A DNA stretch of 64,000 nt from Phenylobacterium sp. LH3H17 (GCF_024298925.1 NZ_CP101283.1:2733001-2797000), one strand, 5' to 3'. Positions 1-10,245 are shown, counted from the stretch's first letter. A program made the numbers and translations. The notes: generated from the letters alone by a model not told the origin.

Positions 1-631
1 TCACGTGGTACTGCCGCTCGAAGCCGCCGATGGTGTTGACCTCGGTGACGCCGCGGGTGTTGCGCAGTTGCGGGCGGATCACCCAGTCCTGCAGGGTGCG
101 GAGATCCTCGGGCGTATAGAGCTTCCCGTCCGGCCGGCGCGCGCCGGGCCTGGCCTCGACCGTGTACATGAAGATCTCGCCCAGGCCGGTGGCGATGGGT
201 CCCATCTCCGGGATGACGTCCCCAGGAAGTTGGCCGCGGGCGATCTGCAGGCGCTCATTGACCAGCTGGCGGGCGAAATAGATGTCCGTCCCGTCCTCGA
301 AGACCGCCGTCACCTGCGAGAGCCCGTAGCGTGAGACCGAGCGGGTGTATTGCAGCCCGGGGACGCCGGCGATGGCGGTCTCCACGGGGAAGGTGATGCG
401 CTGCTCGGCTTCGAGCGGCGAGAAGCCGGGCGCCTCGGTGTTGATCTGCACCTGGACATTGGTGATGTCGGGGGTGGCGTCGATCGGCAGGCGCTGGAAA
501 CTCCAGACGCCGATGGCTGCGGAGAGCAGGACAAGGGCGAAGACCACCCATCGAAAGCGGATCGAGAGCGCGACGGCCCGTTCAAGCACGGCGGGCCGGG
601 CGAGGCTCGGCGCCGAACCTTCAGTGGTCAT
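1..631 (-). CDS. czcA: CzcA-type RND heavy-metal efflux permease (N-terminal part, leaves window)
   Basis: This is the first 210 codons of a proton-driven inner-membrane RND pump of the heavy-metal efflux family; the gene runs off the left edge. The visible part has the N-terminal transmembrane helix (about residues 20-40) and the porter-domain start typical of CzcA, with the motifs DATPDITNVQVQ, GLSQVTAVFEDGTDIYFARQ and LQDWVIRPQLR. The ATG lies 11 bases inside the end of the upstream adaptor gene, so translation is probably coupled. With the outer-membrane and adaptor genes just upstream it should form a CzcCBA tripartite pump, probably for Co/Zn/Cd. Substrate specificity cannot be read from this portion. 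Confidence 0.9.
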   Translation of the reverse strand, partial: MTTEGSAPSLARPAVLERAVALSIRFRWVVFALVLLSAAIGVWSFQRLPIDATPDITNVQVQINTEAPGFSPLEAEQRITFPVETAIAGVPGLQYTRSVSRYGLSQVTAVFEDGTDIYFARQLVNERLQIARGQLPGDVIPEMGPIATGLGEIFMYTVEARPGARRPDGKLYTPEDLRTLQDWVIRPQLRNTRGVTEVNTIGGFERQYHV

Positions 632-1877
632 GGCTAGCCCCCGACTTCTCGATGTCGGCCCGGATCAGGAAGGCGCCGTCGGTGACATATTCGGTTCCGG
701 GCTCAAGTCCGCCCAGCACCTCGGTCCATTCCGGAGTCTGCGCCCCGAGTTCCAGCATGCGGACCTCGTAGGTGTTCCCCACCTTGGCGAAGACCACGGT
801 GAAGTCGCGGAAGCGCTGCAGGGCCTTGGTGCGGACGGCCAGCGGAACCGACTTGGCCGACACCTGGAACGATCCTTCCACGCCCATGCCGGGCCGGAAA
901 CTCGCCGCCGCGCCCGGCGGGAGGTGGACGTGAGCCATCAGGGTCTGGCTGGCCACGTCGGCGGTCGGCAGGATGGCTTCGACAGGGGCCCGCAGGCGGG
1001 TCTCGCCGGAGAGCGAGCGCACTTCCACCGATTGGCCGACCCGAATTTTCTCGGCGTCGCGGGGATAGACGAAGAACTCCGCGTGCAGCTTGGTCGGATC
1101 GGCGATCGCATAGAGGGCCTGACTGTCGGCCACATCGCCCACATTGGCGTTCTTCTGGACGATCACCCCGCCGATCGGCGCGGGTATGGAATAGGTCTGC
1201 AGGCTGTTGCTCGATTCCACCCGCGCCAGCACCTGGCCGCGACGGACCGTCTGGCCCAGGCCGGCGTTCATCGCCATGATCCGGCCGGGATACCAGGCCC
1301 GCACCTCGCCCTGGCCCTCGGGGGTCACCTCGACCCGGCCGGCCATGTCGATCAGATCGCCGACAACCGCGGCGCCGGCCTTTTCGGTGGCGACGCCACC
1401 GGCCCGGGCGGCCTCGGCCGCGATGGTCGTGCGGCCCTCATAGGAGGCGTAGCTCCATTGATGGGTGCGGCCGCCCTCGCTCGCCCGGACCTTCACGTCG
1501 AAGGAGTGCGGTTCGACGACCGTGCCGGCGCCGCGCAGGTAGTCCTGCTGGGGCGCGAAGACGAAGCGGTCCACCCTGCCGCCCAGCCGGATCAGTTCGA
1601 CGGAGACCTGCACCGCCTTGGGATCGATCGGCTTGTCCTTGCGGTAGGCATAGATATGGAACTCCGGCGGGACGCCGTCCTCGAAGATGGTCATCTCAAG
1701 GGCGAAGTCGCCGTCGCGCAGCATGCGGCCGCGGTGCGGGCCGCGCTCGTAGTCGCCGGCGGCGACGGCATGGCCGGGTTCGGCAGGGGCTTCAGCGCCC
1801 TTGCCGCAACCGGCGAGTAGGCCGGCGGCGAGCAGCAGGGCGAGCGGCGCCAGGCGCCAGGATTGGGCGGGGATCAT
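621..1877 (-). CDS. czcB: CzcB-type efflux periplasmic adaptor (membrane fusion lipoprotein)
   Basis: A 418-aa RND adaptor linking the inner-membrane pump to the TolC-like channel. A signal peptide ends in a lipobox (LLAGC, Cys24), so it is probably a lipoprotein. The barrel-sandwich/lipoyl segment is visible around the motifs GRIMAMNAGLGQTVRRGQVLARV and IGGVIVQKNANVGDVADS, followed by beta-barrel and membrane-proximal domains ending in GGLEPGTEYVTDGAFLIRAD. The TGA of czcC and this ATG overlap by one base (TGATG), and the 3' end overlaps czcA by 11 bases. This is a tightly coupled czcCBA operon. Confidence 0.92.
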   Translation of the reverse strand: MIPAQSWRLAPLALLLAAGLLAGCGKGAEAPAEPGHAVAAGDYERGPHRGRMLRDGDFALEMTIFEDGVPPEFHIYAYRKDKPIDPKAVQVSVELIRLGGRVDRFVFAPQQDYLRGAGTVVEPHSFDVKVRASEGGRTHQWSYASYEGRTTIAAEAARAGGVATEKAGAAVVGDLIDMAGRVEVTPEGQGEVRAWYPGRIMAMNAGLGQTVRRGQVLARVESSNSLQTYSIPAPIGGVIVQKNANVGDVADSQALYAIADPTKLHAEFFVYPRDAEKIRVGQSVEVRSLSGETRLRAPVEAILPTADVASQTLMAHVHLPPGAAASFRPGMGVEGSFQVSAKSVPLAVRTKALQRFRDFTVVFAKVGNTYEVRMLELGAQTPEWTEVLGGLEPGTEYVTDGAFLIRADIEKSGASHDH

Positions 1878-3172
1878 CAGCGGCGCTCCGCGACGGGTGT
1901 GGGAATGAGACCGGCATGGCGGCCCGACAGGCGGTCGAAGGCCGCCTGATCGATGTGGTGTTGCCTCAGGACGTTCACGCGGCGGGCGCGGGCGTCGGCG
2001 AGGGCCCGTTCGGCCTCGGTGACGTCGAGATACTGGAAGCCGCCGCGGTTGAAGCCGTCCCGCACCAGCTCGACGGTGCGGATCGCCGCGGGGATCACCT
2101 CGGCGCGAATGCGTTCGGACTCGAGCGCCGAGGCCGCGAGGCGCGCGGTCAGGCGGGCGATCTCGCGCTCCCGGGCCAGCCGCGCCGCGACGATGTCGGC
2201 CTCGGCGGCGTTGCGCTCGGCCAGCGCGCGTTCGACGCCGGCCTTGTTGGTGTCGTAGCGCTGCAAGGGAATCGTACCGCCGACGATGAAGGCGACTTCC
2301 GAGCCGTCGCCGAAGTAGCGCAGGCCGGCCTTCAAGGTGGGATCGGCCATCTGGCGGGCCCGCTCCACCCGGACGCGCGCCTCGGCGACATCGCGCTCGG
2401 CGACCAACAGGGCCAGGTCCGCGGTTTCCGGCTCGGGCGCGGTCTGCGCCTGTGAAACCTTGAAGAAGGTCTCGAGCTCGAGGGCGAATTCCGGAGCGCC
2501 GCCCCAGTGGCGCGCCAGCTCGGCGCGGGCCTCGACCGCGGCCTGGCGGGCCTGGTCGCGGGCGATCTCGGCCTGGGCGGTCAGGGTCTCGGCGCGCGCA
2601 CCGGCGAAGAGCGGATCGCGCGCGCTGCGGACCCGCCGGACGATATCGGCCTGGGAGCGATGGGCGGCGATCAACCGGGCCTCGGCGATCAACAGCTCCG
2701 CCTCGGCGGCGAGCGCCTCGGCATAGGCGACCTGCACGGCCTTGATGAGGTCGAGCCGCCTCACCGCCTGACGCAGGCGCACCGCCTCGATCCCGGCGGC
2801 CGCCGCATCCGTCCGCGCCGCGCGTTTTCCGCCACGCTCGAAGGTCTGCTGGTAGCTCGCCGTCGCTTCACTGCGGTCGAGAAGGGAATAGGCGCCGGAT
2901 CCGGCGAAGTTCTCCAGCTCAAGGCCGATCGAGGGATTGGGGCGGACGCCGGCCTGGCGAAGGTCCGCTCGGGCCGCCTCCAGCCTGGCCTCTGCGGCGG
3001 TGGCGGCCGGGTCGGCGCCGGTGGCGCGTCCGATCGCTTCGGACAGGGTGAGCGGGGCGGGCTTGGCCTGCGCCAGCGCCATTCCAGGCGCCGCCAGCGC
3101 CAGGATCAGCGCCGCGATCCGCGACGCCTGGGCGAGCCGCGCGAAGGCGCGGCTCCGATGCAATATGGGCAT
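1877..3172 (-). CDS. czcC: CzcC-type TolC-family outer membrane channel
   Basis: A 431-aa outer-membrane efflux protein with an N-terminal signal peptide (hydrophobic run near residues 18-34, ending ALAQA) and two long alpha-helical, Ala/Glu/Arg-rich repeats of the TolC fold. The motifs NPSIGLELENFAGSGAY and GGTIPLQRYDTNKAGVERA are typical of the CzcC branch. It overlaps czcB by one base. It would form the outer-membrane exit duct of the Czc pump. Confidence 0.9.
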   Translation of the reverse strand: MPILHRSRAFARLAQASRIAALILALAAPGMALAQAKPAPLTLSEAIGRATGADPAATAAEARLEAARADLRQAGVRPNPSIGLELENFAGSGAYSLLDRSEATASYQQTFERGGKRAARTDAAAAGIEAVRLRQAVRRLDLIKAVQVAYAEALAAEAELLIAEARLIAAHRSQADIVRRVRSARDPLFAGARAETLTAQAEIARDQARQAAVEARAELARHWGGAPEFALELETFFKVSQAQTAPEPETADLALLVAERDVAEARVRVERARQMADPTLKAGLRYFGDGSEVAFIVGGTIPLQRYDTNKAGVERALAERNAAEADIVAARLAREREIARLTARLAASALESERIRAEVIPAAIRTVELVRDGFNRGGFQYLDVTEAERALADARARRVNVLRQHHIDQAAFDRLSGRHAGLIPTPVAERR

Positions 3173-3226
3173 GTTGTCTCTCGAAGACCAAGGATCAGGC
3201 GCGCGCGGCCTGACCGCCGCAGCGCG

Positions 3227-3652
3227 TTAGGCGAGGCTCTTCGACGTCGCCTTGGGGGGGCGTTCGAGCCGGAGGGTCACCAACAGCGCGGGGCTGTCCA
3301 GGCGCGGAACCGCCACCGCCGCCAAGCGTGCGACCATGAGCTCCGGCAGCCGGTCAGCCGAAAGCGCGGCCATTTGCGGGCCCTCGGCGTAATGGTGATG
3401 AGCCGGGCGGCCGTCGTCGTCGTCCGGGATCGGATCGGCGGATTCGGGGACGTCGCCGGAGACGCCTTGATGATGGTCGTCGTGGTCGAAGTGAACGGCG
3501 CCGGCCATCGGGATCGGGGCGTGCTCGACGCCAAGCGCATGCTGGGTGCGGTCCACATTGGTGATCGCGCCCTGCGCCGCAAGCACCGCCATCAACGCCA
3601 TGCAGCACATGGCGAGAATCGCGCGCGTCCGGCTTTGGAGGCGATCAAACAC
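3227..3652 (-). CDS. Small secreted His/Asp-rich protein (CzcI-like)
   Basis: The chosen start is a GTG at 3652 with GGGAG about nine bases upstream, giving 141 aa. An ATG start at 3610 or an upstream ATG at 3715 cannot be excluded. A signal-peptide-like segment (MCCMALMAVLAAQG) is followed by HFDHDDHH, an acidic DDDD tract and HHH, which are likely metal-binding. It lies 54 bases upstream of czcC on the same strand, the usual place of CzcI-type regulatory or periplasmic metal-binding proteins. I do not recognise a named family. The function is inferred from position and composition. Confidence 0.7.
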   Translation of the reverse strand: MFDRLQSRTRAILAMCCMALMAVLAAQGAITNVDRTQHALGVEHAPIPMAGAVHFDHDDHHQGVSGDVPESADPIPDDDDGRPAHHHYAEGPQMAALSADRLPELMVARLAAVAVPRLDSPALLVTLRLERPPKATSKSLA

Positions 3653-3721
3653 TAGGCGGGGCTCCCGAGGTTCGCTCTGTAGCCCGCAAGACACCGGTCC
3701 GCAAGGCGGGCTCACGCGACG

Positions 3722-3853
3722 TCAAGGCTGGGGCTTGCGCCAACTCGGGTGAAGGTCGTCGATGACGAACCCGACCGCCGGCTGATCCCGACACAGCCGC
3801 ATCAAACACGGTCCTCGACCGACACGGGACGCGGTTTGAAGGAGGCGTTTCAT
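3722..3853 (-). CDS. Possible 43-aa protein translationally coupled to cusA
   Basis: The ATG overlaps the cusA TGA (ATGA) and has AGGAG upstream at suitable spacing inside the cusA tail. The 43-codon frame ends at 3722 and begins [10 protein letters not shown]; it has two Cys (GPCLMRLC) and a basic, Trp-containing C-terminus (HPSWRKPQP). No family is recognised. It fills the space between cusA and the CzcI-like gene, suggesting that cus and czc genes may be one transcription unit. Short length makes this uncertain. Confidence 0.45.
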   Translation of the reverse strand: MKRLLQTASRVGRGPCLMRLCRDQPAVGFVIDDLHPSWRKPQP

Positions 3854-6800
3854 TTGCGGTCTCCTGGCGGTGGCGGAGCGCCGCTCCGGTCCGGCCACCG
3901 CCGGCGGAGCAGCAGATAGCCTGCCGGGATGACGAGCATCGACAGCAGGGGCGCCGTCAGCATGCCGCCGATCATCGGGGCGGCAATCCGGCTCATCACC
4001 TCAGAGCCGGCGCCGTGCCCGACCAGGATCGGTGCGAGGCCCGCCAGGATCACGGCGACTGTCATGGCCTTGGGCCGGACCCGCAGCAGGGCGCCCTCAC
4101 GCACAGCTTCATCGAGCCGGTCGGGGCCGTGCTCGGCCACGGCGTGCTTCAGGTAGATCAGCATCACCACGCCGAATTCGGCCGCCACCCCGGACAGGGC
4201 GATGAAGCCGACCCCGGTGGCCACGGACTGGTTGTAGCCCAGGAGGTAGATGGCCCAGACGCCGCCGGTGAGGGCGAATGGCAGGGTCGCCATGATCAGG
4301 GCGGCTTCATCCCACCGCCGAAACGTGGCGTAGAGCAGCAGAAAGATGATCGCCAGCGTGGCCGGGACGACCAGCTTCAGCCTTTCGGCGGCGCGCTGGA
4401 GGTACTCGAACTGGCCTGAATAGGCGACCGAGACACCGGGCGGCAGCTTCACCTCCTCCACCACCGCGCGACGCAGGTCGTTGACCACGGAATTCAGGTC
4501 GCGGCCTCGAACGTCCACATAGACCCAGGTGGAGGGCCGCGCGTTCTCGGTCTTCAGCATCGGGGGACCGTCGCGGATCTCGATGCGCGCGACCGAGCCC
4601 AGGGTGATCTGCTGCCCGCCGCGGGTGAGGATCGGCAGCGCCCGCAGGCCCTCCAGGCTGTCGCGCAGCTCCCTTGGGTAGCGGACGTTGATGGGGTAGC
4701 GCGCCACCCCTTCCACCGTCTCGCCGACGTTCTCGCCGCCGACCGCGCCGGAGACGATCCCCTGGACGTCGGAGATGCTGAGCCCGTGGCGGGCGATCGC
4801 CGCGCGGTCGATGTCGATGTCCACATAGCGTCCGCCCGTCAGGCGCTCGGCGAGCGCCGAGGTGACACCCGGCGTTCGCCTGGCCACGGCCTCCACCGCG
4901 CCCGCGACCCGGTCGAGCTGGGCGAGGTCGGTTCCGGAGACCTTCACCCCGATAGGGCTCTTCACGCCGGTGGCCAACATGTCGATGCGGTTGCGGATCG
5001 GTGGGACCCACACATTGGCCAAGCCCGGGACCTTAACCGTGCGGTCCAGCTCTTCCACCAGCTTCTCGGGCGTCATGCCGGGCCGCCACTCGCCCCGTGG
5101 CTTGAACTGGATCGTGGTCTCGAACATCTCCAGGGGCGCCGGGTCGGTGGCGCTCTCGGCGCGACCGGCCTTGCCGAACACGGTCTTCACCTCCGGTACG
5201 GTGCGGATCAGCCGGTCGGTCTGCTGCAAGAGTTCCGAGGCCTTGGCCGCCGAGATGCCCGGGAGCGCCGAGGGCATGTAGAGAAGGTCGCCCTCGTCCA
5301 GCGGCGGGATGAACTCGCCGCCCAGGCGGCTCAGCGGCCAGGCCGCGGTGGCGAACACCGCCAGGGCCAGCAAGAGAACGGTCCTCGGCTTTTTCAGCAC
5401 CCAGTCGATCGCCGGGCGGTAGGCCGCCGTCAGCCAGCGGTTCAGAGGGTTGGCGTCCTCGGCGGGAATGCGGCCGCGGATCAGATAGCCCATCAGCACC
5501 GGCACAAGGGTGACCGAGAGGATCGCCGCGCCGGCCATCGCGTAGCTCTTGGTGAAGGCGAGCGGCGAGAACAGCCGTCCCTCCTGCGCCTGCAGGGCGA
5601 ACACGGGCACGAACGACAGGGTGATGATGACCAGGCTCAGGAACAGCGCCGGCCCGACCTCGGCGGCCGCATCGGTCACCAGGCGCCAGCGCGTGGGCGA
5701 ATCCATGACGGCGCCGGGATTCTCGCGCGCCCACCGTTCCAGGCGCTTGTGGGCGTTTTCGATCATCACCACCGCGGCGTCGACCATGGCGCCGACGGCG
5801 ATGGCGATGCCGCCGAGCGACATGATGTTGGCGTTCACCCCCTGCACCCGCATGACCAGGAAGGCGAACAGCACGCCCAGCGGAAGCGTGACGATCGCCA
5901 CGAGGGCGGAGCGCACGTGCCAAAGGAACAGGGCGCAGACGATCCCGACCACCACGAACTCCTCCAGGAGCTTGCCGGTCAGGTTGGCGATCGCGCGGTC
6001 GATCAATTGTGACCGGTCGTAGGTGGTGACGATCTCCACCCCGGCCGGAAGGCTTCGCTTCAGGGCGGCGACCTTGTCGTGCACCGCCTCGAGGGTTGCG
6101 CGAGCGTTCTCGCCAGAGCGCAGGATGACGACCCCGCCGGCGACCTCGCCTTCACCGTTGAGCTCGGCCACGCCGCGGCGCATCTCCGGCCCCACCTGGA
6201 TCGTAGCCACCTCGCCCAACCTCACGGGGATTCCACCCGCCGTGGTCAGCAGGCTGATACCGCGGAAGTCATCGAGGTTCTTCAGATAGCCGCTGGCGCG
6301 GACCATGTACTCGGCCTCGCCAAGTTCCAGCACAGAGCCGCCGGCTTCCTGGTTGGCCTGCCGGATGGCGTCGGCGGCATCCTGGAACGTGACCCCGTAG
6401 GCGGCGAGCTTCACCGGGTCGAGGACCACCTGGTACTGGCGGACCATGCCGCCGATGCTGGCCACCTCGGCCACGCCGGGAAGGGTCTTCAGCTCGTAGC
6501 GGAGGAACCAGTCCTGCAGGCCCCTCAGTTGCGAGAGGTCGTGGCCGCCGCTGCGGTCGATCAGGGCGTATTCATAAATCCAGCCGACACCCGTGGCGTC
6601 CGGCCCCAGCGCCGGGCGGGCCGCCGCCGGCAGGCGGCTCTGCACCTGGCTCAGGAACTCAAGCACCCGGGAGCGGGCCCAGTAGAGGTCCGTTCCGTCC
6701 TCGAACAGCACATAGACGAAGCTGTCTCCGAAGAAGGAATAGCCTCGCACGGTCTTCGCCCCCGGCACCGACAGCATGGTGGTGGTGAGCGGATAGGTGA

Positions 6801-6993
6801 CCTGGTTCTCGACAATCTGCGGCGCTTGGCCCGGAAGGGAGGTGCGGATCACCACCTGCACGTCCGACAGGTCGGGAAGGGCGTCCACGGGCGTGCTGCG
6901 GACCGCGAGCACGCCGGCCGCGGCGAGGGCCACGGCGGCGACCAGGACGAGGACCCGGGCCCGCACCGAAGCACGGATGACGGCGCCGATCAT
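3850..6993 (-). CDS. cusA: CusA-type Cu(I)/Ag(I) RND efflux permease
   Basis: A 1047-aa full-length heavy-metal RND pump of the inner membrane. The segment [19 protein letters not shown] carries the acidic residue pattern of the proton relay helix. Methionines in the contexts LLYMPSA, APLEMFE and NRIDMLA correspond to the three copper-binding Met of E. coli CusA (M573, M623, M672), which supports Cu/Ag rather than Co/Zn/Cd. The ATG overlaps the cusB TGA by four bases. It forms the pump of a CusCBA complex with the two genes upstream. Confidence 0.94.
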   Translation of the reverse strand: MIGAVIRASVRARVLVLVAAVALAAAGVLAVRSTPVDALPDLSDVQVVIRTSLPGQAPQIVENQVTYPLTTTMLSVPGAKTVRGYSFFGDSFVYVLFEDGTDLYWARSRVLEFLSQVQSRLPAAARPALGPDATGVGWIYEYALIDRSGGHDLSQLRGLQDWFLRYELKTLPGVAEVASIGGMVRQYQVVLDPVKLAAYGVTFQDAADAIRQANQEAGGSVLELGEAEYMVRASGYLKNLDDFRGISLLTTAGGIPVRLGEVATIQVGPEMRRGVAELNGEGEVAGGVVILRSGENARATLEAVHDKVAALKRSLPAGVEIVTTYDRSQLIDRAIANLTGKLLEEFVVVGIVCALFLWHVRSALVAIVTLPLGVLFAFLVMRVQGVNANIMSLGGIAIAVGAMVDAAVVMIENAHKRLERWARENPGAVMDSPTRWRLVTDAAAEVGPALFLSLVIITLSFVPVFALQAQEGRLFSPLAFTKSYAMAGAAILSVTLVPVLMGYLIRGRIPAEDANPLNRWLTAAYRPAIDWVLKKPRTVLLLALAVFATAAWPLSRLGGEFIPPLDEGDLLYMPSALPGISAAKASELLQQTDRLIRTVPEVKTVFGKAGRAESATDPAPLEMFETTIQFKPRGEWRPGMTPEKLVEELDRTVKVPGLANVWVPPIRNRIDMLATGVKSPIGVKVSGTDLAQLDRVAGAVEAVARRTPGVTSALAERLTGGRYVDIDIDRAAIARHGLSISDVQGIVSGAVGGENVGETVEGVARYPINVRYPRELRDSLEGLRALPILTRGGQQITLGSVARIEIRDGPPMLKTENARPSTWVYVDVRGRDLNSVVNDLRRAVVEEVKLPPGVSVAYSGQFEYLQRAAERLKLVVPATLAIIFLLLYATFRRWDEAALIMATLPFALTGGVWAIYLLGYNQSVATGVGFIALSGVAAEFGVVMLIYLKHAVAEHGPDRLDEAVREGALLRVRPKAMTVAVILAGLAPILVGHGAGSEVMSRIAAPMIGGMLTAPLLSMLVIPAGYLLLRRRWPDRSGAPPPPGDRK

Positions 6994-8459
6994 CGCCGAC
7001 CCTCCGGCGACATGCGACGCACCGTCGGCCCGCCCTGCGGGTCGAACGCGAAGCGCACGCGGTCACCGACCTTCAGACCCCGGGCAAGAGCCGGCTCACC
7101 GAGGCGGAACGCCATGGTCATGGCGGGCCAGCCGAGGGCCGGGATCGCTCCATGCGACAAGGTCACGGTGGTTGTCGAGAGCGCCTCGATGCGGCCGGCG
7201 CCTTCGAGCAGACTGGGCGCGGCGTGGCCGGCGTGGGGATCCGCCGCGGGCTGCGCGGGTCGGGCGCGGAGCCCGGCCAGGCTGGCCTCGGAGTCGATCA
7301 GGAACTGGCCGGACGCCACAACCTTTTCGCCCTCGGACAGTCCCTGCAGGATTTCGATGCGCCCCCCCGCTTCGCGACCGGTGCGGACCTCCGCCGGCTG
7401 GAAGCCTCCGCCGGGGCCGGCGACCATAACCAGGGAACGCCGTCCCGTGCGAATGATGGCTTCGGACGGTGCGAGCAGGGCCGGCTTTGCGGTCCCCGCC
7501 AGCTGGACAGCGGCGAACATGCCGGGCCGCAGGCGCCCCCTGGGATTGGCCAGCTCCACGCGTGCCGTGATCGTGCGGCTGGCCGCGTCGGCCTGTGGAA
7601 GCAGGGCCGCAACGCGCCCCACGAAGACTTCGCCCGGATAGGCCGCCAGGGTGGCGGTTGCGGACTGTCCGGTCCGCACCTCGCCGGCGATCGCCTCCGG
7701 CGCCGCGACGTTCAGCCAGACGCGGGAGAGGCCGTTCACCTCCGCCAGGGTCTGGCCCGCGGCCACGGTCATGCCGGCCCGCACGCCCAGGACCTTGATC
7801 GCTCCGCCGGTCGGCGAGGAGACCGTGACGACGTTGCGCGCCCGGCCGGACCGTTCCACCTGCTCGATCAGGGACGGCGGCATGCCCAGCAGTTGCAGGC
7901 GCTGGCGTGCGGCGCGGATCAGGGCTGCGTCACCCGTCGCGCGCACGGCGAGGAATTCGGCCTGCGCCCCGGCCCACTCCGGAACCAGGATGTCCGCCAG
8001 CGGCGCTCCGGCTGCGATCACGTCGCCCGGCGCGCGCGCGTAGACACGCTGCAGGAAGCCGGCGGCCCTGGCCTGGACCACCGCCAGGTCGCGTTCGCTG
8101 TACTCGATGACGCCCGTCGCCGCGACGCCGCTGGGCAGCGCGCCCCACTCGACCGTCGCCAGGCGCACGCCGAGGTTCTGGGTGCTGGCCGGGTCGATCC
8201 GCACTCCGCCGCCCTCGTCAGCGTCGTCGGCGTATTTGGGCTGCAGCGCCATGTCCATGTACGGCGACTTGCCGGGCTTGTCGAAGCGCTGGCCCGGGAC
8301 CATCGGGTCATACCAGTAGAGCACCTTGCGCCCGGTGGTGGCGGGGCGCTCATGCTCGGGCGCCGTAGCCCGGCCGATCAGGACTCCGCCCGCCAGGATG
8401 GCGGCGGCCAGCAGCGCGCCGGCGGCAAGGCCGCGCCGCGAGATCTTGAGGGATGTCAT
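6990..8459 (-). CDS. cusB: CusB-type periplasmic adaptor with fused CusF-like metal-binding domain
   Basis: A 489-aa RND adaptor. After an N-terminal membrane/signal segment (about residues 8-28) comes a heavy-metal-binding domain ([22 protein letters not shown]), then the hairpin and lipoyl core. From about residue 415 a CusF-like module follows, with the copper-site signature GWPAMTMAF. In E. coli CusF is a separate chaperone; here it is covalently attached. The chosen ATG overlaps the cusC stop by four bases (ATGA), and the 3' end overlaps cusA. Longer upstream open frame exists but would lie inside cusC. Confidence 0.92.
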   Translation of the reverse strand: MTSLKISRRGLAAGALLAAAILAGGVLIGRATAPEHERPATTGRKVLYWYDPMVPGQRFDKPGKSPYMDMALQPKYADDADEGGGVRIDPASTQNLGVRLATVEWGALPSGVAATGVIEYSERDLAVVQARAAGFLQRVYARAPGDVIAAGAPLADILVPEWAGAQAEFLAVRATGDAALIRAARQRLQLLGMPPSLIEQVERSGRARNVVTVSSPTGGAIKVLGVRAGMTVAAGQTLAEVNGLSRVWLNVAAPEAIAGEVRTGQSATATLAAYPGEVFVGRVAALLPQADAASRTITARVELANPRGRLRPGMFAAVQLAGTAKPALLAPSEAIIRTGRRSLVMVAGPGGGFQPAEVRTGREAGGRIEILQGLSEGEKVVASGQFLIDSEASLAGLRARPAQPAADPHAGHAAPSLLEGAGRIEALSTTTVTLSHGAIPALGWPAMTMAFRLGEPALARGLKVGDRVRFAFDPQGGPTVRRMSPEGRR

Positions 8460-9736
8460 TGGTCGCTCCCGAAGGCGTGGGTGAGCCGGACGGCGTCGCG
8501 CGCGAGCGCCGCCTCCCGTTCGAGCAAGGTGAGCTGGGCGTCGGCGCGGCCGCTCAGGGCTTCGGTGACGTCCACCACGCCCGCGCGGCCGGCGCCGTAG
8601 CTGGCGGTCTCCAGATCGGCGCGCGCGCCCGCAAGGGGCAGAAGCGTGTCGCGGGCGCGCAACCACTGCTCGCGGCGCATGGCGTAGTCGGCCAGGCCCT
8701 GCTCGAGCTCGGCGGTCAGCGCCCGGCGCGCGGCTTCGCGCTGCGCGCGCGCCTGGCCGGCGGTGGCGACGCGCGCGGCGATGATGGGATCCTGCCGTGT
8801 CTTGGCGAATATCGGCAGGCTGACGGTGACGCCCACCGAGACCATGTCGCCGAACATCGGGTCGCGCCGCTGGTAGGCGAGCTCCAGGCCAAGGTCCGGT
8901 CGCTTCCCTGCCCGGGCCAGCGCCACGTCGGCGCCGGCCTGCCGGGCTGCGGCGTCCAGCGCCGCCAAGCTCGGGTGGCGCTCGAGGTCGATGCGGAGGG
9001 CGGCGGCGTCGAACTCCAGCGGCGGGGCGGCTCCCACCGCCTCGACCTGCGGATCGCCCGTCCAGCGCGCCAGCCTGGCGCGGGCGCCGGCGACCTCGGC
9101 GACCAGCTCGCTGCGCCGGTCTTCCAGTTCCGCCCGCAGGCGTCGCGCCTCCGGGGCGGCGGCCGGCCTGGCGGCGCCCGAAGCCACGCCCGCGAGCGTG
9201 GCGTCCCAGAGCGGCGTCAAGGTGGCCACGGCCTCGTCCAGCGCCCGGAGCCGCCGCTGGGCGTAATGGAGGTCGATCCAGGCCCCCGCAGCCGCGACCC
9301 GCACCGCCCGGCTCGCGGCCCGCCGCTCGGCCTGGGCGGCGGAGACATCGATCTCCGCGCGGTCCCGTTCAGCGCGGCGCCTGGCGCCGCTCGGCAGCTC
9401 CTGCATCAGACCGATGCGGGCCATCGTCATCTCCTCAGCATCGAGTCGGCCGGCTCCCGGGCCGGAGATCGGCAGGTTCTCCAGGCCCAGTTGCAGCTTC
9501 GAGTCCGGCAGGGCGCCCGCCGCGCGGGCGGCCGACCGCGCCGCCTCGACCTGCAAGGCCCCGGCCTGCAGTTCGGGCGCCTGGTCCTCCGCGAGCTTGA
9601 GCGTTGCGGCGAACGTGACCGGCGCCGCTGCGGCGGGGAGTGCGCCCAGCGCGGCGGCAAGACAGAGCCCCACCGCAGGGCTGCGCGGCACGGAGCGGCG
9701 ACTTGGCGCGGCCGCGCGGAAGGGTGTCCACGACAT
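8456..9736 (-). CDS. cusC: CusC-type TolC-family outer membrane protein
   Basis: A 426-aa outer-membrane efflux channel with a signal peptide ending near PAAAA (about residue 38). Two TolC-like helical repeats are visible, with motifs KLQLGLENLPISGPG and GVTVSLPIFAKTRQDP. The start is the ATG at 9736; the open frame extends further upstream but with low-quality Arg/Pro-rich sequence. It is followed by cusB with a four-base overlap. It supplies the exit duct for the Cu/Ag pump. Confidence 0.9.
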   Translation of the reverse strand: MSWTPFRAAAPSRRSVPRSPAVGLCLAAALGALPAAAAPVTFAATLKLAEDQAPELQAGALQVEAARSAARAAGALPDSKLQLGLENLPISGPGAGRLDAEEMTMARIGLMQELPSGARRRAERDRAEIDVSAAQAERRAASRAVRVAAAGAWIDLHYAQRRLRALDEAVATLTPLWDATLAGVASGAARPAAAPEARRLRAELEDRRSELVAEVAGARARLARWTGDPQVEAVGAAPPLEFDAAALRIDLERHPSLAALDAAARQAGADVALARAGKRPDLGLELAYQRRDPMFGDMVSVGVTVSLPIFAKTRQDPIIAARVATAGQARAQREAARRALTAELEQGLADYAMRREQWLRARDTLLPLAGARADLETASYGAGRAGVVDVTEALSGRADAQLTLLEREAALARDAVRLTHAFGSDQ

Positions 9737-9827
9737 GGGATTGGTCCTGAAGATGGTGATCGACGGCACGCTGACGTGCGGTGTCAGCCGCCGCGGCCCC
9801 TCGCGGGTACGCGGCGTCGCAGAGGCT

Positions 9828-10196
9828 TCAGGCGGTGGGTCTGGGAGGTCGCTCCAACCTCGGCGGCGGTCGATCCGGCAGCGCGCCCGACCTGGCGACG
9901 ACGTAGGGCGGCCGCACGAGCGGTGGCGGCGCGATGGTCTCCGCCTTGGCAAGGTCCGCCACGACTCCGCCCATGAGGACGCAGGCCGCCTTACAGGCGA
10001 GATCCATGGCCTTCGACGATCCTGGATCGCAGCACGGCATGGCGTCCATCGCCTCGGTCATCGCGTGAAGGTGCGGCACGGCGGCGACCTCGCCGCCTGC
10101 CGACATGTGGCCGCAGACGCTGGCCGCCGCCGCGGCGTTCACGGGGCTGACGGCCAGGGCCAGGACGGCGAAGAGCGCAAGCAGACGCGCGATCAT
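9828..10196 (-). CDS. Small secreted Cys/Met/His protein heading the cus operon
   Basis: A 122-aa protein with a clear signal peptide (MIARLLALFAVLALAVSPVNA). The mature part has CGHM, HLHAMTEAMDAMPCC and ACKAAC, a Met/His/Cys pattern suited to copper binding, then a Pro/Arg-rich tail. A TTG two codons earlier is an alternative start. It is the first gene before cusC, 91 bases away on the same strand. No named family is recognised. A periplasmic copper-binding or sensing role is inferred. Confidence 0.75.
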   Translation of the reverse strand: MIARLLALFAVLALAVSPVNAAAAASVCGHMSAGGEVAAVPHLHAMTEAMDAMPCCDPGSSKAMDLACKAACVLMGGVVADLAKAETIAPPPLVRPPYVVARSGALPDRPPPRLERPPRPTA

Positions 10197-10229
10197 CTTC
10201 AAAGGCTAGCACCGGCGCACTGCCGCGTC

Positions 10230-10245
10230 CTTGAGCGAGGTCAAG
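10230..10245. promoter_or_regulatory. Inverted repeat CTTGA-N6-TCAAG, candidate cus operator
   Basis: A perfect five-base dyad with a six-base spacer located just upstream of the first gene of the cus array. On the minus strand it includes TTGACC, a plausible -35 element. MerR-type copper regulators bind dyads in such promoters, but no such regulator gene is in the window and a matching -10 is not evident. Confidence 0.35.

Noticed and set aside
345-1820. Long open frame on the plus strand antisense to czcB
   Set aside because: High-GC coding DNA gives long mirror frames. The czcB frame has family motifs and operon overlaps; the antisense frame has none.
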